DNA of 64,000 nt from Cymbidium sinense (Eukaryota; Streptophyta; Magnoliopsida; Asparagales; Orchidaceae), in assembly GCA_021442155.1 (NCBI GenBank), contig CM038228.1, positions 90,353,737 to 90,417,736 on the forward strand, read 5' to 3'. Under the pieces are notes generated by a model. The model had not been told where the DNA came from. It did not search any database and worked only from the letters and a program-made list of their open reading frames with translations. A program made the translations under genes and the position numbers. Shown in pieces: positions 1 through 10,774 of this stretch; the stretch's first letter is position 1; every line of letters starts with the position of its first letter.

Positions 1-809
1 ACTCGACTCATTTACACCTCTAGAGTTAGCTAGTTGGTATAAGTGCTATTAAGGCCTACATTACTGTACCAATGCATCTCATAATAATTTTAGAAGTTTT
101 GCAAAACTAAAAAAAATTTATCTTTGATTTATAATTAAATTCTTATATAAATATAAGTGAATTATTACACAAATATAATTAAATTCGTAGGTATTCATAA
201 TATTTATGAATATTTTTTTAATTTAATTAGATTTCATAATAGTTTAATCATGTAAAAAATAAAAGATAAAATTAAAAAAACATATTTTATAATTAGTTGA
301 AAATTAATACAAAATGTATTAAGATATTCATCTAAAATTTTTATTGGCCACTTTTATATTATTTGGTTTTTTTATCATATAAAAATATGACTATTTAAGA
401 GTGTAAATGAGTGAAGTGGAGTTAACGTGATCAATTTAAATTTAATTAGTTAACTAAAGTTGAAGTTGAGCTTGAACTCTACTATAAAGTTAAAATATGG
501 TTATAAGCTAGGTTATTTATTTTGAAAAAAATAATAAAGATTATATATATATATATATATATAAGTGATATAATAATGAAAATATTTTTAATAAATTTTT
601 ATTTAATTTGTTTGAATTTTAATATGATTAAAAATATTTTATATTAATATTTATTAATAATTTACTTTACTACCACATAATTTTTTATGTATTTACATGT
701 TTAATATTAAATATTAAATATTTTAATATTATATTATTATAATAATAATAATTATTATTTTTTTAAACAAAATATATATTTTCAAATATAGAAAAATAAT
801 CCATATCAC

Positions 810-880
<71 letters not shown>

Positions 881-890
881 CTGATAGTAT
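1..890. other. AT-rich intergenic sequence, no gene
   Basis: Very AT-rich sequence with short AT microsatellites (about 541-562) and poly-A/T runs. No reading frame with recognisable protein similarity was seen. The right part runs into the (TA)n tract at 811-877, just outside the clear start of the MULE terminal repeat. Confidence 0.7.
811..877. repeat. (TA)n microsatellite
   Basis: About 66 bp of near-perfect TA dinucleotides. The short sequence to its left (CCATATCACAT, about 801-811) is matched in inverted orientation beyond the right MULE terminus (about 8367-8382). The microsatellite may therefore have expanded inside an originally longer terminal repeat. The open frame across it that encodes alternating I and Y is an artefact. 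Confidence 0.9.
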
Positions 891-892
891 AT

Positions 893-1230
893 AGGGTTTT
901 TTACATACCACTCCAAACTATACAATTTACTCGTTTAACACATGAAAGTTTAATATTACCGTATACAAATATTACCGTAAATCAATTTTACCACTCTAAG
1001 CCTTAGCGTAACAATGGAGGCGGGCGGTGTTGACGGACTCATTCATTTCGTTCATTTGCGTTTTCCTTCTGCCTTTCTTGCCTTTTCTCACTTTTGTGCA
1101 GTCGAGAGAGCGAGAGAGTGAAAGGGAAACGACCTCATTCCTCCAGGTCGTCGAGAATTCTCTCCGTCTCGGCGGCGATCCTCTTCCTTCCCCGCAATCG
1201 AAAGTTTAGGTTTTGAAGAATAAGGTAGCT
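893..1230 (+). repeat. MULE left terminal inverted repeat
   Basis: Inverted match to 7935-8362. Shared blocks are TACATACCACTCCAAAC, the ACACATGAAAGTTTAATATT block, CTTTCTTGCCTTTTCTCAC, the GAGAGAGCGAGAGAG tract, AATTCTCTCCGTCTCG and ATCCTCTTCCTTC followed by AATCGAAAGTTT. By eye roughly three quarters of bases agree, with indels. Confidence 0.85.
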
Positions 1231-1650
1231 TATTGTTTCTTTTCATTGTTAGGTCATTGCATTGGGTTGGTTCCCTTTCTTGTACTTGATTTATTTTTTA
1301 TTTGCTTGGGTTGGATTTTGTTCGCATAGGCTATCATGTTGCCGTGATTGTCGAGAGTGAGAGAAGCGAGAGAGGCGAGAAAAGAGAGGACGCCGTGGAA
1401 GCGATCCCTCATTCTCGTTCCGTCGTGCGAAATTCTCTCTGTCTCGGCGTGAGCGATCCTCTTCCTTACCTGTCGAAAGTTTTGATTTATGAAGAATAAG
1501 GTAGCTTATTGTTTCTTCTTCATTGTTAGGTCATTGCATTGGGTTCGGATTTCCCTTTGCTGTACTTTATTGATTTATTTTTTCGTTGATTTGCTTGGGT
1601 TCGGATTTTGTTCCGCATAGGCTATCATGTTGCCGTGATCGTCGCGCGTT
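1141..1650 (+). repeat. tandem duplication inside the MULE left end
   Basis: The block running from AATTCTCTCCGTCTCGG through AAGAATAAGGTAGCTTATTG and GGTCATTGCATTGGGTT to GCATAGGCTATCATG is present twice in direct orientation (about 1153-1345 and 1430-1640). Unit length is roughly 290 bp and there are small indels between copies. The right terminus has only one such block, so the duplication arose in the left end. Confidence 0.75.
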
Positions 1651-2023
1651 TTTGCTCCTCTTGAGTTTCTGCTCCTCGTGCATTTACGATTCCGAGGGTT
1701 TACTCTCGGTCGCGGTTTACGCTCATTTGCTCTCGGCTCTCACGGTTTATCAAATAACTCCATTACGGTATGTGATGCTCTCGGCTCTCGGTTTATTATG
1801 CTTTTCCTTATCAAATGATTGATTGCTTGAAATTATTATTGGTGGTTATGTTTGCTTTCATCGATGGTTCATATTATTTTTCAATTTGTACAAGTAATCC
1901 AACAGTTCTTATTTTCATTGCCAATTTATAACTTATCATATTTCAAATTTCTTCATATATTTCAGCTGAGTTAGTCCATATTTGTTCATAACAAATATTT
2001 ATGTGTAGGTGTCAAGCTTCAAA

Positions 2024-4196
2024 CATGAATCTTTACTGCATTGTTTTGAAATTTGGTGGCTATTGGGTTGAAGTGAAATCAAGGCGGAAAAATATGAAGG
2101 TGGGAAAGCAGAAGACTTTGAAACTTGATAAAGATTTGACTTATTTGTACTTAGAGAAGAGGTTATGTTAATTTTACCTTGGTTGAAAGATCATGCATTA
2201 ATTACATGCTCATATTCATGGGGCGTCCAGAAGGAGTACAAACTTATAAGTTGATATTGATTTTGGTAGAATTATTCGAAATTCAATGAAGATCGGCGTG
2301 TTGAAGTTGTCATTTCAATACTATGAGAAAGATGATTTGAGTTGAAGAATGTAATGATGATAATTACTTATTAGTGAAAGAAGAGACAATGCTTTACATA
2401 TCGGTTCATGTTTTGAAGATGCTATGAGCTTCAAACAAGCGCTTGAAGCAATTATGAATAATTTTAGTGAAGATTAAGCGGTGATAAAACTTCGAGTTAT
2501 AGCAATTTGTGCACATCGAGGGTGCCCATGGAGGATAAGAAGCTTTGTGTGGGGCGGTCACACATTTCAAGTGAGGAAGCTAGAAAGTGCACATTTATGC
2601 CCGAGGAGTCAATAGATGGAAATAAACAAGCAACTTCTAGTTGGGTGGCTCTCAAATAAAAGATATTGTGAAAAGAATCGAAATACCCCGAAGCGATCAA
2701 TAGCTAGAAAGTTCATATGGATTATCACTCCCTTATATGCGATTATGGCTCTAGGAATTAACTTACGAGAGCTAGCATTTGGATCAGTTGATGAGAACTA
2801 CAAGTACAGTACCAAGCGAACTCATTGAGAAATCGGGTTCACATATCACATACATGATATGGTTGACAATTCATTCATGAGATTCTATGTAAGTTTTAAG
2901 GTTTGCATCGATGGTTTTTGGCGGGGTGTAGGCTTAGATGCATGTCATAAAATCAAGTATCACGGGTGTCTTACTTTCTCTCTTGATGGGAAACAATGGA
3001 ATTTTCACAATTGCTTTTCTATTGTTGAGGCGAATCAAAGAAGACTTGGGAGTGGTTTCACAACTTGGAGGAGTCATTCTGAGTTGAGGTTGCTCCTTTG
3101 GCTTTTATTTGAGATATGGAAAAAGCGGGTTTATTAGATCTACATTCCCAAAAGCAGAGTGTGTATAAGACATTTATGGAAGAATCGAAAAATTTTTCCA
3201 TTCGATGATACTCATCGACTCAAAAGTAGTATCAGGCAGGCTAATACATACTCAAAATTAAATTTCAAAGAAAAAATAAGAAATATTGATGTCGGTCCAC
3301 ATATACATGCATATCTTGTTTCACTACCATATAAGTGGTCAAGATCTGAATTTTCTAATGAGATAAAAATTCTTATAACACAAATAACATGGCGAGTCAT
3401 TCAATTCATGGATTGGGAAGTTAGGGGAAAACCGACGATTTGGTCGATATGCTTAGAGGGATGTTAATGGAACAGTCTGAGAGGAAGATTTCCTCACTCC
3501 TTTGGAGACCATTTGGTACCCTTGTGAAGAGCACATTAGAGAAATCGGTACAAGAAAGAAAATTTTATTATTAGGCATTCTCATCAAAAGCGGTTGAAGG
3601 AAGTCATGGGAGAGAAGAAGTTGATATCACCAAAAAAGAATGCACATGTAATTTCTGGCAAATAAGTGGTACCTTGTATTCATGCAGGTTGCAAAGATCT
3701 ACCACTATGGCATACATATGTTGATGAGCTTTATCATGTTGTGAGGTACATGCGAGTTATATTTGAAACCGTATTTTATATTCTTTGCACATTTATTAAT
3801 CTATCTTAATCCGTATTTTATATTGTTTTAACAGATATCGCATGGCTTATGAAGGTGCAATAAGCACTCTCCCTGGCAAAGATCAATGGATAGTGGTTGA
3901 TGATGACATAAATATTGGTGTGCAAACACATTCTGACAGAGCGGACGAAGAAGCGAAGATTAAAAAGTTTTCTAGAAGGCAAAAAATTCTAAAAAAAGTG
4001 TTCACAAATGTGGGTCATGGGGTCATCATGAGCACATGCAAACATAAATCAACTTAGTGATCCATTGCCTCCAATCGAAGCAAATGTAGGCTCTTCAGAC
4101 AATATTTACGGCACAATTGGAATGCGAACAAAACTTCCAGTTAGGCGTGATGAAGTTCTCAATGAAAATGAAGACTATCAATTAGATTTTGAATAG
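2024..4196 (+). pseudogene. MULE transposase (mudrA-like), decayed
   Basis: Fragments occur in the order expected for MURA transposases, in several frames. An N-terminal piece (YEGGKAEDFET, DKDLTY; 2024-2190) matches the start of these proteins. A DNA-binding region follows (CAHRGCPWRIRSFVWG then TFQVRKL; about 2510-2600). The DDE catalytic domain begins at FYVSFKVCIDGFWRG and LDACH, carrying the first catalytic Asp near 2937, and continues with FHNCFSIVEAN. The helical insertion region covers about 3150-3470. A SWIM-type finger (CTCNFW ... PCIHAGC; about 3620-3700) and a C-terminal tail ending in LDFE stop (4196) complete it. An intron is likely at about 3748-3835. At least ten stops or frame changes make it non-functional. 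Assignment to the family is firm; exact exon limits are not. Confidence 0.85.
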
Positions 4197-6410
4197 AAAA
4201 TTTTGGTTGGCATATGATTTTTTTTGCTGTCGTCATAGAAAATTATGATTTGGATTTGAATTTTTTGCTTAACAATATACAACAGGTTTTTGGGCTGTCT
4301 CTTACATGCTAAATTTTTTGATTTGCATTTGAATTTTTTATACTCATATACTTCATATTTATGCTTGAAATAACTCATGGATTTAGGAAGTGCATTATAA
4401 ACTTACTTACTATTTATACGTAAGAGATAAGTAGTTGCAAATCTTAGTGTAGTTGCAAATCTTACTTTGTGATCATCAAAGTCCTACTTAATAAATATCA
4501 ATGTCGGGTTAGATGTTCTGATTGCTATGTTATCTTTACATGGTATTTTAGAGATCGATTTCTTCACGAATTCTTTTTTCTTACTATATGTTTGGTCGAT
4601 TTGATGAAAGCAATGGCGATTTGGAAGAATGTTCATGTGAACATTAATTACTCTGTGGATGTCTTTGAGTAGCAATGAGGAAGTCCTCAAGGAAATCATC
4701 ACCTATTCAAGCTCTATATTTCGGTGAGACCACTATTCTAGATCTGAGCTGACATTAGTTTACTAGATTTGATGTGATTTGTATTGAGTTATTACATATT
4801 TATAGGACTCCCTGTTCCATAGTATTATTATGTTTCGACTTAACATTTTGTCCAGTTTTAAATTCTAGTACTTATGGAGATGTCAATTATTCTATAATGG
4901 CAACCAGCTCGAATGATGCGGATGGGACATTATTTTGGTAGCTCACCACTCGAAAATCCTGGTTTATGTTTAGCATTGAATTGTTAAACTTTCATGGCGG
5001 CATTCATTGATTCTTTCATTTATTAATTGTTAATTATGAAGCCCTCATGCTTCAAATCTTTCCAATTTTTGTTTTCTTGTGACCAATTCAATCTTTGTTG
5101 TCATTTTTAAAGCCTTTTTTTAATTCTTTGCTTCAAATATCACCATTCTTCTTCAATTCTACTTGTTATTTCAAAAGTATCACATCTGATCTCTCATTAC
5201 TTGGTTAATCTGCGCTTTGAAGGAAGGAAACAAAATCAAGGTGTTTTGAAGTCTCCAATTAAAATTGTCTTTGATTCCATGGGATGAATTGGTTGATGAT
5301 GAAGTTCACAGGAGCTCATTGGAAGGACCTTATTTGAAATCTGTTCTTCTTGTATTATTTGAAGAAGTATCCGCATTTTGCTCTCATCTTAGTTTCTGAT
5401 CACTTTGAAGGAAGAAGAAACAAAAATGAAAGGTGTTGTAAAGTCTCCATCGAATTAAAGTATTGATTTGCTTTCCATGGAGGATGAATTGGTGATGATG
5501 AAGGTTCACGGGAGCTCATTGGAAGGGACCGAAATCTGTGTTATTATCTTGTGATCTTAAGCTGATGGCCATTTCTCTCATTCTCTGAACAATTTGGGGT
5601 CTCTTTTTTTTTTTTTTGGAAAACTCATGAGAAGTACATGAAGGAGAAAAGCATTTTAGTTCTTTATGGGTTACTCTTTCAGTTATTTATTATTCTTGAT
5701 GTAAGATTTATATGCTACAAGTTGATTTTATTGGTTTTAAAGATTTTATATGCTTTATGTTTAGTTTTCTTGTCATCTAACAAGCTTGCTCTCTTAAAAG
5801 AAAAAAATGAAGTTAAATCATATGTAGGTTGCCTCTTAATTCTAAGGCATACAATGTTATCTAATTGGATGAAGTTTAGTCTTGGCAATTGCTAAAGTAT
5901 GAGATCAATCAGGAAGAAGGTATAGCGATTCAAGCAGCTAATTTGGTTGATGAATCCAACACAAGGCTTTTGAGAGACTACGTCATGGAAGCGAGTCACA
6001 TAGAGGATAAGTAGGGAGATTTTAGAATTGTTTCTTTAAATACAACTTTAGGGATGTAAACTTGTATATATACACATATACTCTCTCGATTCAGTATCTG
6101 CAATACATGGTAGCCATGTAATTAATGCATGAATATGTGACATTCCTTGTAAAATATCAATCAAGCTTATATAAATGTTTTTTGCTTAAAATAAACATTT
6201 ATTGATATCAAAACATTTTATGACAAACTTAATAATAAATAGCTTCAAATGTGCTCTACCCAATCATTTCAAAAATAAAACTATTAGGACATATCATGGC
6301 AAACCATCTAATTTATTCATTTAACACAATAAACTTTAATATTTCCTGAAAATATTCCTTAATTAGATGTGTTCACAATACATTAGAAGATACAATTATA
6401 ATAAACCAAC
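4197..6410. other. MULE interior without a clear gene
   Basis: No convincing gene is seen. About 5215-5345 and 5400-5535 are diverged direct repeats of one block (share GGAGCTCATTGGAAGG, TGATGATGAAG and GAAACAAAA). A short open stretch ending at 6015 reads EEGIAIQAANLVDESNTRLL and could be a captured host exon, but I do not recognise the protein. Confidence 0.5.
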
Positions 6411-6790
6411 TTAGTACATCACCATTGCAAAAAAATAACTACTAGTAAATAAAAATATTGCAATAACAACAATTAGCATTCCCATTATAATCTTGTTTTG
6501 TTTTGAGATGATCTCAAGTTTCTTCGTATTCTCTGAAAACGCGTGGTGGTTCTCGATATCATACAATGCGTTGTGTCATCATTTAACCACTTGAAGTAGC
6601 CGCAATCCTCATTTGTTCGATTGTGAGGCATCTTAAAATTTCTTGCCAAAACTTCAGGGATGTGTATAAAACATTGTTACGACAATGGTCTTGATATTCC
6701 TTATGAAGGATTGTGAAGATTCATTTGTGTTCATTGATGGCATGCCTTTGTTTGGTGGAAGATTATTAATTTTTTGGGATATGAAGCTTA
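6411..6790 (-). pseudogene. GRF-type zinc-finger / C-terminal membrane protein remnant inside the MULE
   Basis: On the minus strand the sequence encodes ARNFKMPHNRTNEDCGYFKW (about 6590-6650), which matches the second half of a GRF zinc finger, whose hallmark is G-R-x-F-x-C ... CGYFxW. After a one-step frame change it continues as YDIENHHAFSE and KKLEIISKQNKIIMG, then a hydrophobic segment MLIVVIAIFLF and SYFFAMVMY before a stop at 6411-6413. That order (GRF finger, short charged helix, C-terminal transmembrane anchor) is typical of a large plant family often linked to transposons. The first Cys-x-Cys half is degraded. I infer it is cargo or an accessory gene of the MULE. It is broken by at least two frame changes. 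Confidence 0.6.
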
Positions 6791-6897
6791 AATGCGGCAA
6801 TAGATCAACAACGATTAATTATATATATTTATCTCATTTGAATTATTAAAAATGTTGTTAAATGACATTTAGTTTGAACAACTTCAATCATTACGCT

Positions 6898-6943
<46 letters not shown>
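6898..6943. repeat. (TA)n microsatellite
   Basis: About 44 bp of TA dinucleotides within the MULE interior. Confidence 0.9.
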
Positions 6944-6946
<3 letters not shown>

Positions 6947-7934
6947 TTAAATCTGCGCGACCATGTAAGAAAATCAACAAGTCTTGAATTTGAAATTTTA
7001 AGCATAGGGGCAAGACAAAAATAAATGGAAGTCATGAGTAATCTTAGATCATGATATTCATCAAAAACTGTATCCTAATATTCATCTCTATGCCATGTCT
7101 TCCCTTCATCAAAATTGGTAAAGATTATTCTTTTACCGGTTTATAAACATATCATAATAAGTGATCGATTGGTAGATAAGATGTGCAAGAAACAAATCAA
7201 ACTTTATTGTCACAAGAATATGTTTTAAATAGCATCTAAAACTAGTAAAAAAAAAATTAACCACATTTGTGTGCATAATGAAGCATACAAGAAACTAAGT
7301 TTATCAAATCATGCAGTTCTGATAGCAAATAAGAAAGTAAGTTTTTGTCCACAAAAATTTCAAAGATCAAAATCGAGTGTTAAATGCATTAACTATGCAA
7401 GAATGATAATCATCAGTAAATATAAAAAAGAGGTCAAAGTCATTTTAATATCAATTTCGCAAACTTTCTTAAGGTGCTTAGAAAATCTGAAGAAATTATC
7501 AATCAAGAAGCATATCAAGTGTCTCTTTAGAGTAAAGTGTAATTTCTCCCATGAAAATTTCCTGGAAATTGATGCAAATACAAATACCACTTATCCTACA
7601 TCAAATGTAAAATAAAAGGATCCACTTCAAACTAAAGAAAAAGAAGTATAAGAAAAAAATATTCAACCAAAATTGTTCTTAGGAATATACCAAGGCAGTG
7701 AAAACAATCGAATTTTGGATATCCATGAATTTTACCTTAAACAAAGCAAGAAGCGTGACTACTAGGAGGCACTCAAAAGAACAAGCGATAAAAGAGGCAA
7801 CTTGAGATATTGCTTTAGTGAAAGCGATAAAAGAGGTAATGAATAATCAATTGAGATAGAATGATCAGATCCCAGAACCAAGCATGCTTTTGTGAGAGAA
7901 TAAGGTGAAGAGAAATTTTGCTAGGGTTGAATAG

Positions 7935-8362
7935 ATAGAAACAAACTTTCGATTCTGAAGGAAGAGGATCTCGTCCGGATGAGAGGAGCATGGAAGCGGA
8001 ATTCCATTTAGCAGCTCGGACGCTCAGGTGGATCTTGGCTCGCCTTCTTTCGAGACGGAGAGAATTGCCAGACGGAGCGAGAATGAGGGATTTCCGGCGG
8101 TCTCTTGTCTTCTCACTCTCTCGCTCTCTCACTCTCTCGACAATGCAGCGTGAGAAAAGGCAAGAAAGGCAAGAAGGAAAATCTGTGAAATGAGCGTTTG
8201 AGCAATGCCGAGTCGTCATTACTTTCAGGCTCCTATTCTGAACTGAATGGTAAAATTGATTCTGGTAATATTTGGGGTGGTATACGGGTAATATTAAACT
8301 TTCATGTGTTAAATGAGTAAATTGTATAGTTTGGAGTGGTATGTATGTAAAAACCCCTAAAA
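7935..8362 (-). repeat. MULE right terminal inverted repeat
   Basis: Reverse complement of the left terminus, in the same block order. It also contains an AATCCCTCATTCTCG block found in the second unit of the left end. It ends in AAAACCCCT at about 8350-8360. A 30-bp stretch just outside (8362-8391) resembles the terminus of the MITE family at 28343 and 38230. Confidence 0.85.
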
Positions 8363-8399
8363 GTTATGTGATATGGATATAAATCTTCCTATTTATTAA

Positions 8400-9266
8400 A
8401 GTAGTTGGTTGATTGGCTCACTAGCTGTCTCTCTCTCTCTCTCTCATGGCTCCGGCAGTTGGATCGATTTAGTACGCTGAAATCTCCATCTTCACGAATT
8501 CTCTCTACTGTCTTCTTCCCGCGTCCTCTCATCTCAGCAGCTGCTGCGTTGCGATTATCTCTTCGCGTCTGCTCTATACCGATAGGGTCACGATCGCAAG
8601 GAGCCCTGATCACGACATTTGTGGATATCCAGCGCTCAAACCTGCTTCAGAAATGGCCGCCAATTAAATTTGAAGCTAGTACTTCACAGAAATCCACACC
8701 TGAGTGGAGGAGTTATTTGAAAAGGAAAGCTCTTCTATTAATCCTTCTTCTTCTTCTTTTTTTTTTTTTTTGCTTATTTTATGTGGTGTGTAGGTTTTCA
8801 TATATATTTATTCAGGAGGAATGCGTGATGGGTATTGTTTACCGACTATTTCAATGTGATATTTCTACCTGGTCATGTTACTGTCTGTTGGGGAATCCCT
8901 TTAATTTTTTTATAATATATTTCTTTTGCCAAGTTGTTTCGTGTTGTTATTGTAACTGTTCTTTTCAAATGTGATCCTGTTGTAGGGTTTATTTTTTTCT
9001 ACTGCGTATGCGGTTTTCCTTTTTTTTTTACTCTTCTCTTGATTTAAATCTCAAGAAAGATATTTTCTTGTATTATTCTTTACCTCGTATTTAGTTGTGT
9101 CATGAGAACCGCAAACATCTTGCTCCATGGATGATATGATTGCGACGTTGTTCATGGGATCCGTTTGCCTAACCACCTGTGTATTAAAGGAAGGAACTGT
9201 TCTGTATTCTATGAGTATTGAGGAAGCCAACTGCCGCTGGTTGCTTTAGGTCGACTTGTTTCTTCC
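8400..9266 (+). promoter_or_regulatory. probable leader (5' UTR with intron) of the FRO gene
   Basis: A CT microsatellite (8427-8445) and a CT-rich, less AT-rich stretch (8400-8700) look like a transcribed plant leader. A good acceptor (TTGCTTTAG before GTCGACTTG, about 9250) lies just before the ATG at 9267, so a leader intron is likely. A 189-codon open frame through this region (8405-8974) is low-complexity and resembles no protein I know. The exact donor and transcription start cannot be fixed by eye. Confidence 0.45.
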
Positions 9267-10731
9267 ATGGCTGAGCTCTCAGCTCTGGTGCCCCTTCTTG
9301 GGGAAAGAAAGTTGGAGTTTGGGTGCTCCAAGAAGAACAGGCCTATTCTGCAGACTTTGGCAAAATTGGTGTTTAAATCCTTGATGTGGGTGATCTTTAT
9401 CTTCTGGGTTGGTGCAATATTTTTCTATCCGGCAGAGTTTGTGCAAAATTTGTTTTCGAAATGGATTAAACTCACTCAAGGATCTATTTTTGGGGTCACA
9501 GGTTGGAATTCCTTTATACTCCATTAATCTGTAAAAATTTTTACTGGAGAGAAACAGAAGCTTTTGCTTACAGTTTATATTTGTGCAAAATTGCAGGAAC
9601 TATATTCCTTGTTTTCAGTGCTCCAATTCTTGTGATTGCAATCATGGCATTCATATATGTATCTGCCTTCTCTGGAGAAAACTTTGAGTATGAAAATTTC
9701 TTTCTTTCTCATCATTAAACTGTTCTAATGTGTTTATATGATAATAGGAAGATGATTTGGTTAAATCTGATAAACTTTTTTGTCAATGATTTTTACTTAT
9801 TGGACAGGAGGAACAATTATAAATTCCCAAGGTATCGTCTGCAGACGTTCCCTGTGCTTGTCGATGGACCCTTTGGTGTTGTCTCTGCCGCAGAGCTGAT
9901 TGGAATACTTCTGTTTACTGCATATGTCCTTTGGTCTCTTGCTGCTTATGTGGTTCGAAGTCATAGCATGATTGAGAGAATTTCACTGACAATGAAGGAC
10001 AGAAGGTAGAGCATCTTCATTTATTTTCCTCGATTAAAGCATTAGTAACCGTTACTCCTATTTTTGAAGTTGAAGTGCATATTTGTCATTTTTTTTTTTG
10101 GTGTAGAACATCTTAGGATCTAAATATTTTAGGGCATATTTATGATGAGAAGTTCAAAATCACATGCACAAAAATCAAAATTGCAGCTCACAGACTTTGA
10201 TTTAGACAAAAATTTAATTTTTCAATGAAATTTAGAGAATACATATTATTCAACTCAATCGATAATTTAATGATTGCCTGAATGAAAATTTAGCAAATAA
10301 ATTTAAGATAAATGAAAAAAAAAACACCAGAGATTGAAAATCACATTGCTATCAAAAATTCAAATTTTATAAGATTTGACTAAATTCAATCATACATGTA
10401 AATTAGTCACAAAATATGTAGATGAAAAAGAAACAAAGAAAAAATTTACTAAATAAGAGGTACAAGTGCCATGCCAGTATGGAGATGATTTATTTTTTTT
10501 AAGTTCTAAATTAATATTTACATTCCACTAGAAGAATTCACATTGGATCCAATGTTATGCATGAAAATATACCAAGGTTCTACTAGAGATATAGATGAGC
10601 TCAAAATGTATAAGAAGAGAGAGAGAGGGCAGGACTCAAAAAATTAAAAGATTTTCTTAGGTGAATTGATATGACCTAGTTGAACCATTTGGATAAAGAA
10701 GGGATAATAAAATTGAATTATAGAGATAGCA

Positions 10732-10774
<43 letters not shown>

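Larger units (their letters stand above)
893..8362. mobile_element. Mutator-like DNA transposon (MULE) with long terminal inverted repeats
   Basis: The two ends are long inverted repeats of each other (about 893-1230 and 7935-8362). Between them lies a decayed mudrA-type transposase on the + strand (2024-4196) and a GRF zinc-finger remnant on the - strand (6411-6790). Outermost shared sequence is an AGGGTTTTT-type end followed by TACATACCACTCC. Long subterminal GA/CT-rich repeats and a MURA transposase with a SWIM-type Cys/His cluster are standard for MULEs. I could not find a clean 9-bp target-site duplication, so the exact ends are uncertain and similarity may extend out to about 795 and 8392. 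The element is surely inactive because the transposase has many stops and frameshifts. Confidence 0.85.

Noticed and set aside
729..911. Open frame of alternating Ile and Tyr (also at 6829-7035 and 19632-19829)
   Set aside because: Translation of TA microsatellites.
1027..1822. Small open frames in the MULE left end
   Set aside because: They lie in the terminal repeat and its tandem duplication, and the right end gives an unrelated frame.
8405..8974. 189-codon open frame upstream of FRO
   Set aside because: Low-complexity Leu/Ser/Phe-rich translation of a CT-rich leader and T-rich intron, no family similarity. The true FRO start fits at 9267.
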